Origin: Brassica napus
Lineage: Eukaryota > Streptophyta > Magnoliopsida > Brassicales > Brassicaceae
Length of the DNA stretch: 64,000 nt
Assembly: GCF_020379485.1 (NCBI RefSeq)
Contig: NW_026016750.1
Span: 1 to 64,000 of the forward strand
Direction: 5' to 3'
Shown here: piece by piece, positions 33,201 to 44,817 of the stretch
Position numbering within the stretch: position 1 is the stretch's first letter
Layout: each line of letters opens with the position of its first letter
Notes under the pieces: model-generated
What the model was told of the DNA's origin: nothing
The model's input: only the letters and a program-made list of their open reading frames with translations
Databases searched by the model: none
Made by a program: the position numbers and the translations under genes

Positions 33201-34689
33201 TCAAGTAAATAAAGATCCCCTTTGTTACTCCTTGCCCAATCAACTTACTGCTCTCAATATCCTGAAATTTCACATCATTAGGACTAAAGATAACATTGCA
33301 TTGAAGATCATTAGTACATCTCTTGACAGATAATAGATTAGAAGTAAACTCAGGCATGTAAAAGGCTTTAGAATTCTTATCAAACAGTTTTAAATCTCCT
33401 ATTCCTCTAATGGGGATTCTATCTCCATTTGCAATCATTACATGTCCTTGAGCTGGTTCTATGTTTTTAATAAGACTATCATCACTAATCATATGGTGAG
33501 ATGCACCAGAATCAATAATCAATGGTTTTATTCCTCTAGCAAGATGAGTTCTAGGTGATTTGTTTCTCAGTTTCAACTCACTAATGATATCAAGTAATCT
33601 ATTCTCATTCCTAGGCATTGTATGAGCAGTATATGAGTATCCAAGAGTGTTTCCGAATGTACCAGACTCCTTAAGAGCTTTGATGAGGGCATCAATGTCT
33701 GATTTCCTGATCACTTCATGATCCAAGCTCCTTGTGGCCGCGTAATGAGTTGCCATAGCTCTTCCTGTGCTTTCTCCCACTTGTGCATTTGTGCCTGCTC
33801 CTGATGAACCGGCTTCACTTGCTTCAGCAGACAGGTTAGCTCTAGCTTCTCGTTCTTTGTTAAACTTGGCCGGCTTGAGATGGGGATGTAGGATCCAGCA
33901 TTGGCTCCTTTTGTGCCCTGGCTTCTTGCAGTGATCGCAGTTGCCTCCAAACCGTCTGTCATCACCATACTTCCTCTCATCATTCTTGTATGCTGCTCGG
34001 TTTGCTTGTGCTGCTTCCTCAGCCTTGTTGGCTAAAGACAGGTCCCCCTTGCTACCAAAGAGACCGAGAGACCCTTCCTCCTTCTGAATCTGTGCACACA
34101 CTTCCTCCATGGATGGCAGATTCGGCATCCTTAGAACGTGCTTGATCACATCGTTAAATGGAGCATCCAACGTCAACAACAATCCAAACACCTGATCTTG
34201 CTCCCGCCTTTCCATAAGCAGCTCCTGATCAGTTTTGCTTGGCCTCAATGTTTCAAGCTCAGACCACAAGGATCTATACTTGCCTAGATGTTTGGTGAAC
34301 TCCTCTCCATCTTGTACAAGCATGTTGATGGCTCTCTTGAGCTCAAACACCCTGCTTAGATTGGTAATGTTCCCAAATGTCTTTTGGAGTGTCTCCCACA
34401 GGTGCTTTGGAGTCTCGCAGTAGCTGTAGGCTTCCAAGAGATGTTCTTCAAGTGACCCTTGCAGCACAGATAGCACCATCAAGTCATCCTGAATCCATTT
34501 CTTTCCATCAGTCACCGCGAGCTCTCTTCCACCTTCTTCCGTACTGGCCACTGGTGCTGGAGCTTCATCCGTGATGTGACTCCATAACCCTAGCCTCCCA
34601 ATGGCTGTCTTCACAAGCCTTGACCACAACAGGTAGTTTCCCCCCACCTTTAGTGAAATCGGAACCGTGATAACCTTGTTCCCTCCCAT
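30269..34689 (-). pseudogene. gag-pol of element D, multiple frameshifts
   Basis: Starts with ATG at 34687-34689 (MGGNKVITVPISLKVGGNYL). Gag with zinc knuckle CDHCKKPGHKRSQC and protease DSGASHHMISD are in one frame down to about 33230. Relative to element E, one base is lost near 33225 (GG to G), near 33078 (AAA to AA), near 32960 (GGG to GG) and near 32480 (CCC to CC), and the frame is disturbed again between 31980 and 32080. The final piece (about 31980-30269) is open and contains the RT with YVDD at 31223-31234 and RNase H ending DVFTKAARQKT. No full polyprotein is possible. The losses fall in short homopolymers, so either real decay or consensus error could explain them. Confidence 0.9.
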
Positions 34690-34774
34690 CTTGAGTTGTT
34701 TGATCGTTCCTTAGAACCCAACGAGAATAATCTTTATCTGAAGCTGAAGAACCCAAGATCTCAATACCAAAGAC

Positions 34775-34792
34775 AACCTGGCTCTGATACCA
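34775..34792 (-). promoter_or_regulatory. Primer-binding site of element D
   Basis: On the minus strand TGGTATCAGAGCCAGGTT directly follows the 5' LTR (34793-35341). Confidence 0.9.
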
Positions 34793-35341
34793 TGAAAGTT
34801 TAGAGAATAAGAAAGGTATTGAGAGATTAGAGAGAGTTTAGAGTGATTATGAGAGATTAAGGTGTTTAGGTGTAATCGTATGAGATGATCATGATGAACT
34901 TAAGAGAGAAACTCATAAACTTGTGTTATCTTATTAATCAATCAGTTACAATATATATGAGAGAGAGCTAGGGCATTCGAAATACAAGCATGTGAAGTCA
35001 AGGATAAGATGAGAGACTATGGGAAAAGTAACCAATGGGATGAGCCACATGCTTGGACACCTTTTGCTTTTACTTTCCAGGCTGTCCTTAGCTGTAGCCG
35101 CGCCTTATCCATCTGATTCAACGGACTGATTGTGGATAAGGCTGTAACAAAGCTAAACTCCCAAGTTAACTCCCCTTAGGTAACTTTGGACCATCTCCAT
35201 TACCCTAACTGTACGGCCTTGCCATGTACGGCCTTGCCTTGTACGGACACCTCAACCATATTCAACTCAACTCTTCTATCCTTCTCTAATACTCCATGCC
35301 TTCACCCTGATACCTCTTCTCTTCTCTTATTTTGTTCAACA
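34793..35341 (-). repeat. 5' LTR of element D
   Basis: 549 bp, partner of 29571-30126. Holds the same GTACGG motifs around 35211-35244, with one substitution between two of them. Confidence 0.92.
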
Positions 35342-38300
35342 CAAATCAGGTGATTCCAGTTTCCCAGTTTGGGAATAGCACAGCTTCTTTGTCGTTCCAA
35401 TCAAACCAGGATGAATCACTTTGTGAGAAGCTTGATTTGGATACATAAAGTGGTGGAGAATCACCAGGAAGTTGAATAAATCTCATAGGAGTTGGCATGA
35501 AGAAGTTATCCCACTTTCAAATCAGGTGATTCCAGTTTCCCAGTTTGGGAATAGCACAGCTTCTTCGTCGTTCCAATCAAACCAGGATGAATCACTTTGT
35601 GAAAAGCTTGATTTGGATACATAAAGTGGTGGAGAATCACCAGGAAGTTGAATAAATCTCATAGGAGTTGGCATGAAGAAGTTATCCCACTTTCAAATCA
35701 GGTGATTCCAGTTTCCCAGTTTGGGAATAGCACAGCTTCTTTGTCGTTCCAATCAAACCAGGATGAATCACTTTGTGAAAAGCTTGATTTGGATACATAA
35801 AGTTGTGGAGAATCACCAGGAAGTTGAATAAATCTCATAGGAGTTGGCATGAAGAAGTTATCCCACTTTCAAATCAGGTGATTCCAGTTTCCCAGTTTGG
35901 GAATAGCACAGCTTCTTCGTCGTTCCAATCAAACCAGGATGAATCACTTTGTGAGAAGCTTGATTTGGATACATAAAGTGGTGGAGAATCACCAGGAAGT
36001 TGAATAAATCTCATAGGAGTTGGCATGAAGAAGTTATCCCACTTTCAAATCAGGTGATTCCAGTTTCCCAGTTTGGGAATAGCACAGCTTCTTCGTCGTT
36101 CCAATCAAACCAGGATGAATCACTTTGTGAGAAGCTTGATTTGGATACATAAAGTGGTGGAGAATCACCAGGAAGTTGAATAAATCTCATAGGAGTTGGC
36201 ATGAAGAAGTTATCCCACTTTCAAATCAGGTGATTCCAGTTTCCCAGTTTGGGAATAGCACAGCTTCTTCGTCGTTTCAATCAAACCAGGATGAATCACT
36301 TTGTGAGAAGCTTGATTTGGATACATAAAGTGGTGGAGAATCACCAGGAAGTTGAATAAATCTCATAGGAGTTGGCATGAAGAAGTTATCCCACTTTCAA
36401 ATCAGGTGATTCCAGTTTCCCAGTTTGGGAATAGCACAGCTTCTTCGTCGTTCCAATCAAACCAGGATGAATCACTTTGTAAGAAGCTTGATTTGGATAC
36501 ATAAAGTGGTGGAGAATCACCAGGAAGTTGAATAAATCTCATAGGAGTTGGGATGAAGAAGTTATCCCACTTTCAAATCAGGTGATTCCAGTTTCCCAGT
36601 TTGGGAATAGCACAGCTTCTTCGTCGTTCCAATCAAACCAGGATGAATCACTTTGTAAGAAGCTTGATTTGGATACATAAAGTGGTGGAGAATCACCAGG
36701 AAGTTGAATAAATCTCATAGGAGTTGGCATGAAGAAGTTATCCCACTTTCAAATCAGGTGATTCCAGTTTCCCAGTTTGGGAATAGCACAGCTTCTTCGT
36801 CGTTCCAATCAAACCAGGATGAATCACTTTGTGAAAAGCTTGATTTGGATACATAAAGTGGTGGAGAATCACCAGGAAGTTGAATAAATCTCATAGGAGT
36901 TGGCATGAAGAAGTTATCCCACTTTCAAATCAGGTGATTCCAGTTTCCCAGTTTGGGAATAGCACAGCTTCTTCGTCGTTCCAATCAAACCAGGATGAAT
37001 CACTTTGTGAAAAGCTTGATTTGGATACATAAAGTGGTGGAGAATCACCAGGAAGTTGAATAAATCTCATAGGAGTTGGCATGAAGAAGTTATCCCACTT
37101 TCAAATCAGGTGATTCCAGTTTCCCAGTTTGGGAATAGCACAGCTTCTTCGTCGTTCCAATCAAACCAGGATGAATCACTTTGTGAGAAGCTTGATTTGG
37201 ATACATAAAGTGGTGGAGAATCACCAGGAAGTTGAATAAATCTCATAGGAGTTGGCATGAAGAAGTTATCCCACTTTCAAATCAGGTGATTCCAGTTTCC
37301 CAGTTTGGGAATAGCACAGCTTCTTCGTCGTTCCAATCAAACCAGGATGAATCACTTTGTAAGAAGCTTGATTTGGATACATAAAGTGGTGGAGAATCAC
37401 CAGGAAGTTGAATAAATCTCATAGGAGTTGGGATGAAGAAGTTATCCCACTTTCAAATCAGGTGATTCCAGTTTCCCAGTTTGGGAATAGCACAGCTTCT
37501 TCGTCGTTCCAATCAAACCAGGATGAATCACTTTGTAAGAAGCTTGATTTGGATACATAAAGTGGTGGAGAATCACCAGGAAGTTGAATAAATCTCATAG
37601 GAGTTGGCATGAAGAAGTTATCCCACTTTCAAATCAGGTGATTCCAGTTTCCCAGTTTGGGAATAGCACAGCTTCTTCGTCGTTCCAATCAAACCAGGAT
37701 GAATCACTTTGTGAGAAGCTTGATTTGGATACATAAAGTGGTGGAGAATCACCAGGAAGTTGAATAAATCTCATAGGAGTTGGCATGAAGAAGTTATCCC
37801 ACTTTCAAATCAGGTGATTCCAGTTTCCCAGTTTGGGAATAGCACAGCTTCTTCGTCGTTCCAATCAAACCAGGATGAATCACTTTGTAAGAAGCTTGAT
37901 TTGGATACATAAAGTGGTGGAGAATCACCAGGAAGTTGAATAAATCTCATAGGAGTTGGCATGAAGAAGTTATCCCACTTTCAAATCAGGTGATTCCAGT
38001 TTCCCAGTTTGGGAATAGCACAGCTTCTTCGTCGTTCCAATCAAACCAGGATGAATCACTTTGTGAAAAGCTTGATTTGGATACATAAAGTGGTGGAGAA
38101 TCACCAGGAAGTTGAATAAATCTCATAGGAGTTGGCATGAAGAAGTTATCCCACTTTCAAATCAGGTGATTCCAGTTTCCCAGTTTGGGAATAGCACAGC
38201 TTCTTCGTCGTTCCAATCAAACCAGGATGAATCACTTTGTGAAAAGCTTGATTTGGATACATAAAGTGGTGGAGAATCACCAGGAAGTTGAATAAATCTC

Positions 38301-41300
38301 ATAGGAGTTGGCATGAAGAAGTTATCCCACTTTCAAATCAGGTGATTCCAGTTTCCCAGTTTGGGAATAGCACAGCTTCTTCGTCGTTCCAATCAAACCA
38401 GGATGAATCACTTTGTGAGAAGCTTGATTTGGATACATAAAGTGGTGGAGAATCACCAGGAAGTTGAATAAATCTCATAGGAGTTGGCATGAAGAAGTTA
38501 TCCCACTTTCAAATCAGGTGATTCCAGTTTCCCAGTTTGGGAATAGCACAGCTTCTTCGTCGTTCCAAAAACCAGGATGAATCACTTTGTGAGAAGCTTG
38601 ATTTGGATACATAAAGTGGTGGAGAATCACCAGGAAGTTGAATAAATCTCATAGGAGTTGGCATGAAGAAGTTATCCCACTTTCAAATCAGGTGATTCCA
38701 GTTTCCCAGTTTGGGAATAGCACAGCTTCTTCGTCGTTCCAATCAAACCAGGATGAATCACTTTGTGAGAAGCTTGATTTGGATACATAAAGTGGTGGAG
38801 AATCACCAGGAAGTTGAATAAATCTCATAGGAGTTGGCATGAAGAAGTTATCCCACTTTCAAATCAGGTGATTCCAGTTTCCCAGTTTGGGAATAGCACA
38901 GCTTCTTCGTCGTTCCAATCAAACCAGGATGAATCACTTTGTGAGAAGCTTGATTTGGATACATAAAGTGGTGGAGAATCACCAGGAAGTTGAATAAATC
39001 TCATAGGAGTTGGCATGAAGAAGTTATCCCACTTTCAAATCAGGTGATTCCAGTTTCCCAGTTTGGGAATAGCACAGCTTCTTCGTCGTTCCAATCAAAC
39101 CAGGATGAATCACTTTGTAAGAAGCTTGATTTGGATACATAAAGTGGTGGAGAATCACCAGGAAGTTGAATAAATCTCATAGGAGTTGGGATGAAGAAGT
39201 TATCCCACTTTCAAATCAGGTGATTCCAGTTTCCCAGTTTGGGAATAGCACAGCTTCTTCGTCGTTCCAATCAAACCAGGATGAATCACTTTGTAAGAAG
39301 CTTGATTTGGATACATAAAGTGGTGGAGAATCACCAGGAAGTTGAATAAATCTCATAGGAGTTGGCATGAAGAAGTTATCCCACTTTCAAATCAGGTGAT
39401 TCCAGTTTCCCAGTTTGGGAATAGCACAGCTTCTTCGTCGTTCCAATCAAACCAGGATGAATCACTTTGTGAAAAGCTTGATTTGGATACATAAAGTGGT
39501 GGAGAATCACCAGGAAGTTGAATAAATCTCATAGGAGTTGGCATGAAGAAGTTATCCCACTTTCAAATCAGGTGATTCCAGTTTCCCAGTTTGGGAATAG
39601 CACAGCTTCTTCGTCGTTCCAATCAAACCAGGATGAATCACTTTGTGAAAAGCTTGATTTGGATACATAAAGTGGTGGAGAATCACCAGGAAGTTGAATA
39701 AATCTCATAGGAGTTGGCATGAAGAAGTTATCCCACTTTCAAATCAGGTGATTCCAGTTTCCCAGTTTGGGAATAGCACAGCTTCTTCGTCGTTCCAATC
39801 AAACCAGGATGAATCACTTTGTGAGAAGCTTGATTTGGATACATAAAGTGGTGGAGAATCACCAGGAAGTTGAATAAATCTCATAGGAGTTGGCATGAAG
39901 AAGTTATCCCACTTTCAAATCAGGTGATTCCAGTTTCCCAGTTTGGGAATAGCACAGCTTCTTCGTCGTTCCAATCAAACCAGGATGAATCACTTTGTAA
40001 GAAGCTTGATTTGGATACATAAAGTGGTGGAGAATCACCAGGAAGTTGAATAAATCTCATAGGAGTTGGGATGAAGAAGTTATCCCACTTTCAAATCAGG
40101 TGATTCCAGTTTCCCAGTTTGGGAATAGCACAGCTTCTTCGTCGTTCCAATCAAACCAGGATGAATCACTTTGTAAGAAGCTTGATTTGGATACATAAAG
40201 TGGTGGAGAATCACCAGGAAGTTGAATAAATCTCATAGGAGTTGGCATGAAGAAGTTATCCCACTTTCAAATCAGGTGATTCCAGTTTCCCAGTTTGGGA
40301 ATAGCACAGCTTCTTCGTCGTTCCAATCAAACCAGGATGAATCACTTTGTGAGAAGCTTGATTTGGATACATAAAGTGGTGGAGAATCACCAGGAAGTTG
40401 AATAAATCTCATAGGAGTTGGCATGAAGAAGTTATCCCACTTTCAAATCAGGTGATTCCAGTTTCCCAGTTTGGGAATAGCACAGCTTCTTCGTCGTTCC
40501 AATCAAACCAGGATGAATCACTTTGTGAGAAGCTTGATTTGGATACATAAAGTGGTGGAGAATCACCAGGAAGTTGAATAAATCTCATAGGAGTTGGCAT
40601 GAAGAAGTTATCCCACTTTCAAATCAGGTGATTCCAGTTTCCCAGTTTGGGAATAGCACAGCTTCTTCGTCGTTCCAATCAAACCAGGATGAATCACTTT
40701 GTAAGAAGCTTGATTTGGATACATAAAGTGGTGGAGAATCACCAGGAAGTTGAATAAATCTCATAGGAGTTGGCATGAAGAAGTTATCCCACTTTCAAAT
40801 CAGGTGATTCCAGTTTCCCAGTTTGGGAATAGCACAGCTTCTTCGTCGTTCCAATCAAACCAGGATGAATCACTTTGTGAGAAGCTTGATTTGGATACAT
40901 AAAGTGGTGGAGAATCACCAGGAAGTTGAATAAATCTCATAGGAGTTGGCATGAAGAAGTTATCCCACTTTCAAATCAGGTGATTCCAGTTTCCCAGTTT
41001 GGGAATAGCACAGCTTCTTCGTCGTTCCAATCAAACCAGGATGAATCACTTTGTGAGAAGCTTGATTTGGATACATAAAGTGGTGGAGAATCACCAGGAA
41101 GTTGAATAAATCTCATAGGAGTTGGCATGAAGAAGTTATCCCACTTTCAAATCAGGTGATTCCAGTTTCCCAGTTTGGGAATAGCACAGCTTCTTCGTCG
41201 TTCCAATCAAACCAGGATGAATCACTTTGTGAGAAGCTTGATTTGGATACATAAAGTGGTGGAGAATCACCAGGAAGTTGAATAAATCTCATAGGAGTTG

Positions 41301-44100
41301 GCATGAAGAAGTTATCCCACTTTCAAATCAGGTGATTCCAGTTTCCCAGTTTGGGAATAGCACAGCTTCTTCGTCGTTCCAATCAAACCAGGATGAATCA
41401 CTTTGTGAAAGCTTGATTTGGATACATAAAGTGGTGGAGAATCACCAGGAAGTTGAATAAATCTCATAGGAGTTGGCATGAAGAAGTTATCCCACTTTCA
41501 AATCAGGTGATTCCAGTTTCCCAGTTTGGGAATAGCACAGCTTCTTCGTCGTTCCAATCAAACCAGGATGAATCACTTTGTGAGAAGCTTGATTTGGATA
41601 CATAAAGTGGTGGAGAATCACCAGGAAGTTGAATAAATCTCATAGGAGTTGGCATGAAGAAGTTATCCCACTTTCAAATCAGGTGATTCCAGTTTCCCAG
41701 TTTGGGAATAGCACAGCTTCTTCGTCGTTCCAATCAAACCAGGATGAATCACTTTGTGAGAAGCTTGATTTGGATACATAAAGTGGTGGAGAATCACCAG
41801 GAAGTTGAATAAATCTCATAGGAGTTGGCATGAAGAAGTTATCCCACTTTCAAATCAGGTGATTCCAGTTTCCCAGTTTGGGAATAGCACAGCTTCTTCG
41901 TCGTTCCAATCAAACCAGGATGAATCACTTTGTGAAAAGCTTGATTTGGATACATAAAGTGGTGGAGAATCACCAGGAAGTTGAATAAATCTCATAGGAG
42001 TTGGCATGAAGAAGTTATCCCACTTTCAAATCAGGTGATTCCAGTTTCCCAGTTTGGGAATAGCACAGCTTCTTCGTCGTTCCAATCAAACCAGGATGAA
42101 TCACTTTGTAAGAAGCTTGATTTGGATACATAAAGTGGTGGAGAATCACCAGGAAGTTGAATAAATCTCATAGGAGTTGGCATGAAGAAGTTATCCCACT
42201 TTCAAATCAGGTGATTCCAGTTTCCCAGTTTGGGAATAGCACAGCTTCTTCGTCGTTCCAATCAAACCAGGATGAATCACTTTGTGAGAAGCTTGATTTG
42301 GATACATAAAGTGGTGGAGAATCACCAGGAAGTTGAATAAATCTCATAGGAGTTGGCATGAAGAAGTTATCCCACTTTCAAATCAGGTGATTCCAGTTTC
42401 CCAGTTTGGGAATAGCACAGCTTCTTCGTCGTTCCAATCAAACCAGGATGAATCACTTTGTGAGAAGCTTGATTTGGATACATAAAGTGGTGGAGAATCA
42501 CCAGGAAGTTGAATAAATCTCATAGGAGTTGGCATGAAGAAGTTATCCCACTTTCAAATCAGGTGATTCCAGTTTCCCAGTTTGGGAATAGCACAGCTTC
42601 TTCGTCGTTCCAATCAAACCAGGATGAATCACTTTGTGAGAAGCTTGATTTGGATACATAAAGTGGTGGAGAATCACCAGGAAGTTGAATAAATCTCATA
42701 GGAGTTGGCATGAAGAAGTTATCCCACTTTCAAATCAGGTGATTCCAGTTTCCCAGTTTGGGAATAGCACAGCTTCTTCGTCGTTCCAATCAAACCAGGA
42801 TGAATCACTTTGTAAGAAGCTTGATTTGGATACATAAAGTGGTGGAGAATCACCAGGAAGTTGAATAAATCTCATAGGAGTTGGCATGAAGAAGTTATCC
42901 CACTTTCAAATCAGGTGATTCCAGTTTCCCAGTTTGGGAATAGCACAGCTTCTTCGTCGTTCCAATCAAACCAGGATGAATCACTTTGTGAGAAGCTTGA
43001 TTTGGATACATAAAGTGGTGGAGAATCACCAGGAAGTTGAATAAATCTCATAGGAGTTGGCATGAAGAAGTTATCCCACTTTCAAATCAGGTGATTCCAG
43101 TTTCCCAGTTTGGGAATAGCACAGCTTCTTCGTCGTTCCAATCAAACCAGGATGAATCACTTTGTGAAAAGCTTGATTTGGATACATAAAGTGGTGGAGA
43201 ATCACCAGGAAGTTGAATAAATCTCATAGGAGTTGGCATGAAGAAGTTATCCCACTTTCAAATCAGGTGATTCCAGTTTCCCAGTTTGGGAATAGCACAG
43301 CTTCTTCGTCGTTCCAATCAAACCAGGATGAATCACTTTGTAAGAAGCTTGATTTGGATACATAAAGTGGTGGAGAATCACCAGGAAGTTGAATAAATCT
43401 CATAGGAGTTGGCATGAAGAAGTTATCCCACTTTCAAATCAGGTGATTCCAGTTTCCCAGTTTGGGAATAGCACAGCTTCTTCGTCGTTCCAATCAAACC
43501 AGGATGAATCACTTTGTGAGAAGCTTGATTTGGATACATAAAGTGGTGGAGAATCACCAGGAAGTTGAATAAATCTCATAGGAGTTGGCATGAAGAAGTT
43601 ATCCCACTTTCAAATCAGGTGATTCCAGTTTCCCAGTTTGGGAATAGCACAGCTTCTTCGTCGTTCCAATCAAACCAGGATGAATCACTTTGTAAGAAGC
43701 TTGATTTGGATACATAAAGTGGTGGAGAATCACCAGGAAGTTGAATAAATCTCATAGGAGTTGGGATGAAGAAGTTATCCCACTTTCAAATCAGGTGATT
43801 CCAGTTTCCTTGTTTGGGAATATCACAGCTTCTTCGTCGTTCCAATCAAACCAGGATGATTCACTTTGTGAGAAGCTTGATTTGGATACATAAAGTGGTG
43901 GAGAATCACCAGGAAGTTGAATAAATCTCATAGGAGTTGGCATGAAGAAGTTATCTCACTTTCAAATCAGGTGATTCCAGTTTCCCAGTTTAGGAATAGA
44001 ACAGCTTCTTCGTCGTTCCAAACAAACCAGGATGAATCACTTTGTGAGAAGCTTGATTTGGATACATAAAGTGGTGGAGAATCACCAGGAAGTTGAATAA
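35342..44100 (+). repeat. CentBr satellite block S4, highly homogenised
   Basis: About 49.8 monomers, nearly all exactly 176 bp with very few changes. Variants fall into a small set: GGCATGAAG or GGGATGAAG, and TTTGTGAGAAGC, TTTGTAAGAAGC or TTTGTGAAAAGC. The order of eight successive variant monomers from 36355 is repeated from about 38993, 15 monomers away. One monomer (41281) has a one-base loss giving GTGAAAGCTTG, another (about 38570) a two-base loss. The last two monomers before element E are more divergent. Ends at the aataa target site of E. Confidence 0.95.
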
Positions 44101-44675
44101 TGTGATTTTAGAGATGAGAACAGGTATTGAGAGTTTAGAAAGAGATTATGGTGAGATTAAGGGAAGATGGGATGATTTATGATATGTAAAAGAGAAACAT
44201 GATGAACTAGAGAGAGATTATCATCAAATCGAGTTGTTTTATTAATCAAGACAGAGTTTACAATATATAAGATCAGATACAAGGGTTTCAGAGAGACTAA
44301 GCATGTGAGGTCAAGGATAAGGTTGCTTTAATTCAAACTTGATCCAATGGGAGCTGTCACACGTTTTAAGGCATCTTGGACCAGGTTCCTTTTGCCTTTA
44401 CAGCCTGTTCCAGCCTGTGTGGACCCAGCTCCCTTAGCCATCCAAACGGTCATCTCTTCATGGTAAAATCCCCTTTGGCCGTTAACTCCTTTTACTCGGG
44501 TAAAAGATGACTTGGGCGAGTTATGGATCGACCATGGTCCGGATGGTACGGCCTGTACGGCCTTGTACGGCCTGGTCGATCCCTAACCCATCTTTTCCAT
44601 TCCTTCACACCATCTCATCTCTTCTTCAACTCCTTAGGACATCTTCTCTCATATATTGATCAGCTCATTTCAACA
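44101..44675 (-). repeat. 3' LTR of element E
   Basis: 575 bp. Three GTACGGCC copies on the plus strand at 44546, 44555 and 44565. Lacks the TAAGA present in the 5' LTR. Confidence 0.94.
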
Positions 44676-44713
44676 CTCCCCCTCAAGCTTAACTTAGTAA
44701 CTTAGTTAAGCTT
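44676..44713 (-). other. Polypurine tract and hairpin 2 of element E
   Basis: Purine run GAGGGGGAG on the minus strand at the LTR edge, and AAGCTTAACT / AGTTAAGCTT (44685-44694 with 44704-44713), a perfect 10-bp stem whose outer pairs differ from those of A, B and F. Confidence 0.8.
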
Positions 44714-44744
44714 GGAACAGCCATGAGATCTTCCTCATTAAAAA

Positions 44745-44785
44745 CCTCACCAAAGAAAACCCATTGGGACAAAACCTTGATGAGG
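44745..44785 (-). other. Conserved 3'-UTR hairpin 1 of element E
   Basis: In RNA sense CCTCATCAAGG pairs with CTTTGGTGAGG using two G-U pairs, around TTTTGTCCCAATGGGTTTT. Confidence 0.75.
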
Positions 44786-44817
44786 GAAAAAGAGTAAAGA
44801 CCTCATGACAAAGGGGA

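Larger units (their letters stand above)
29571..35341 (-). mobile_element. Ty1/copia LTR retrotransposon D, decayed, no target duplication
   Basis: Minus-strand element. The 3' LTR is 29571-30126 and the 5' LTR 34793-35341. On its own strand it begins TGTTGAACAA and ends CTTTCA (TG...CA). LTRs differ by two substitutions and five small indels totalling 7 nt. The five bases outside are gcttc on the left and caaat on the right, so there is no target-site duplication. The satellite phase also jumps across the element, from about monomer base 89 back to about base 45. The polyprotein has multiple one-base frameshifts. Confidence 0.9.

Noticed and set aside
35342..44100. CRISPR-like regular repeats
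   Set aside because: Repeats are contiguous 176-bp units without unique spacers and lie in a plant centromere next to LTR elements.
44523..44705. Open frame MDRPWSGWYGLYGLVRPG in the LTR of E (and again at 49868)
   Set aside because: Translation of the GTACGGCC repeats on the strand opposite to the element; repeated because the LTR is repeated.
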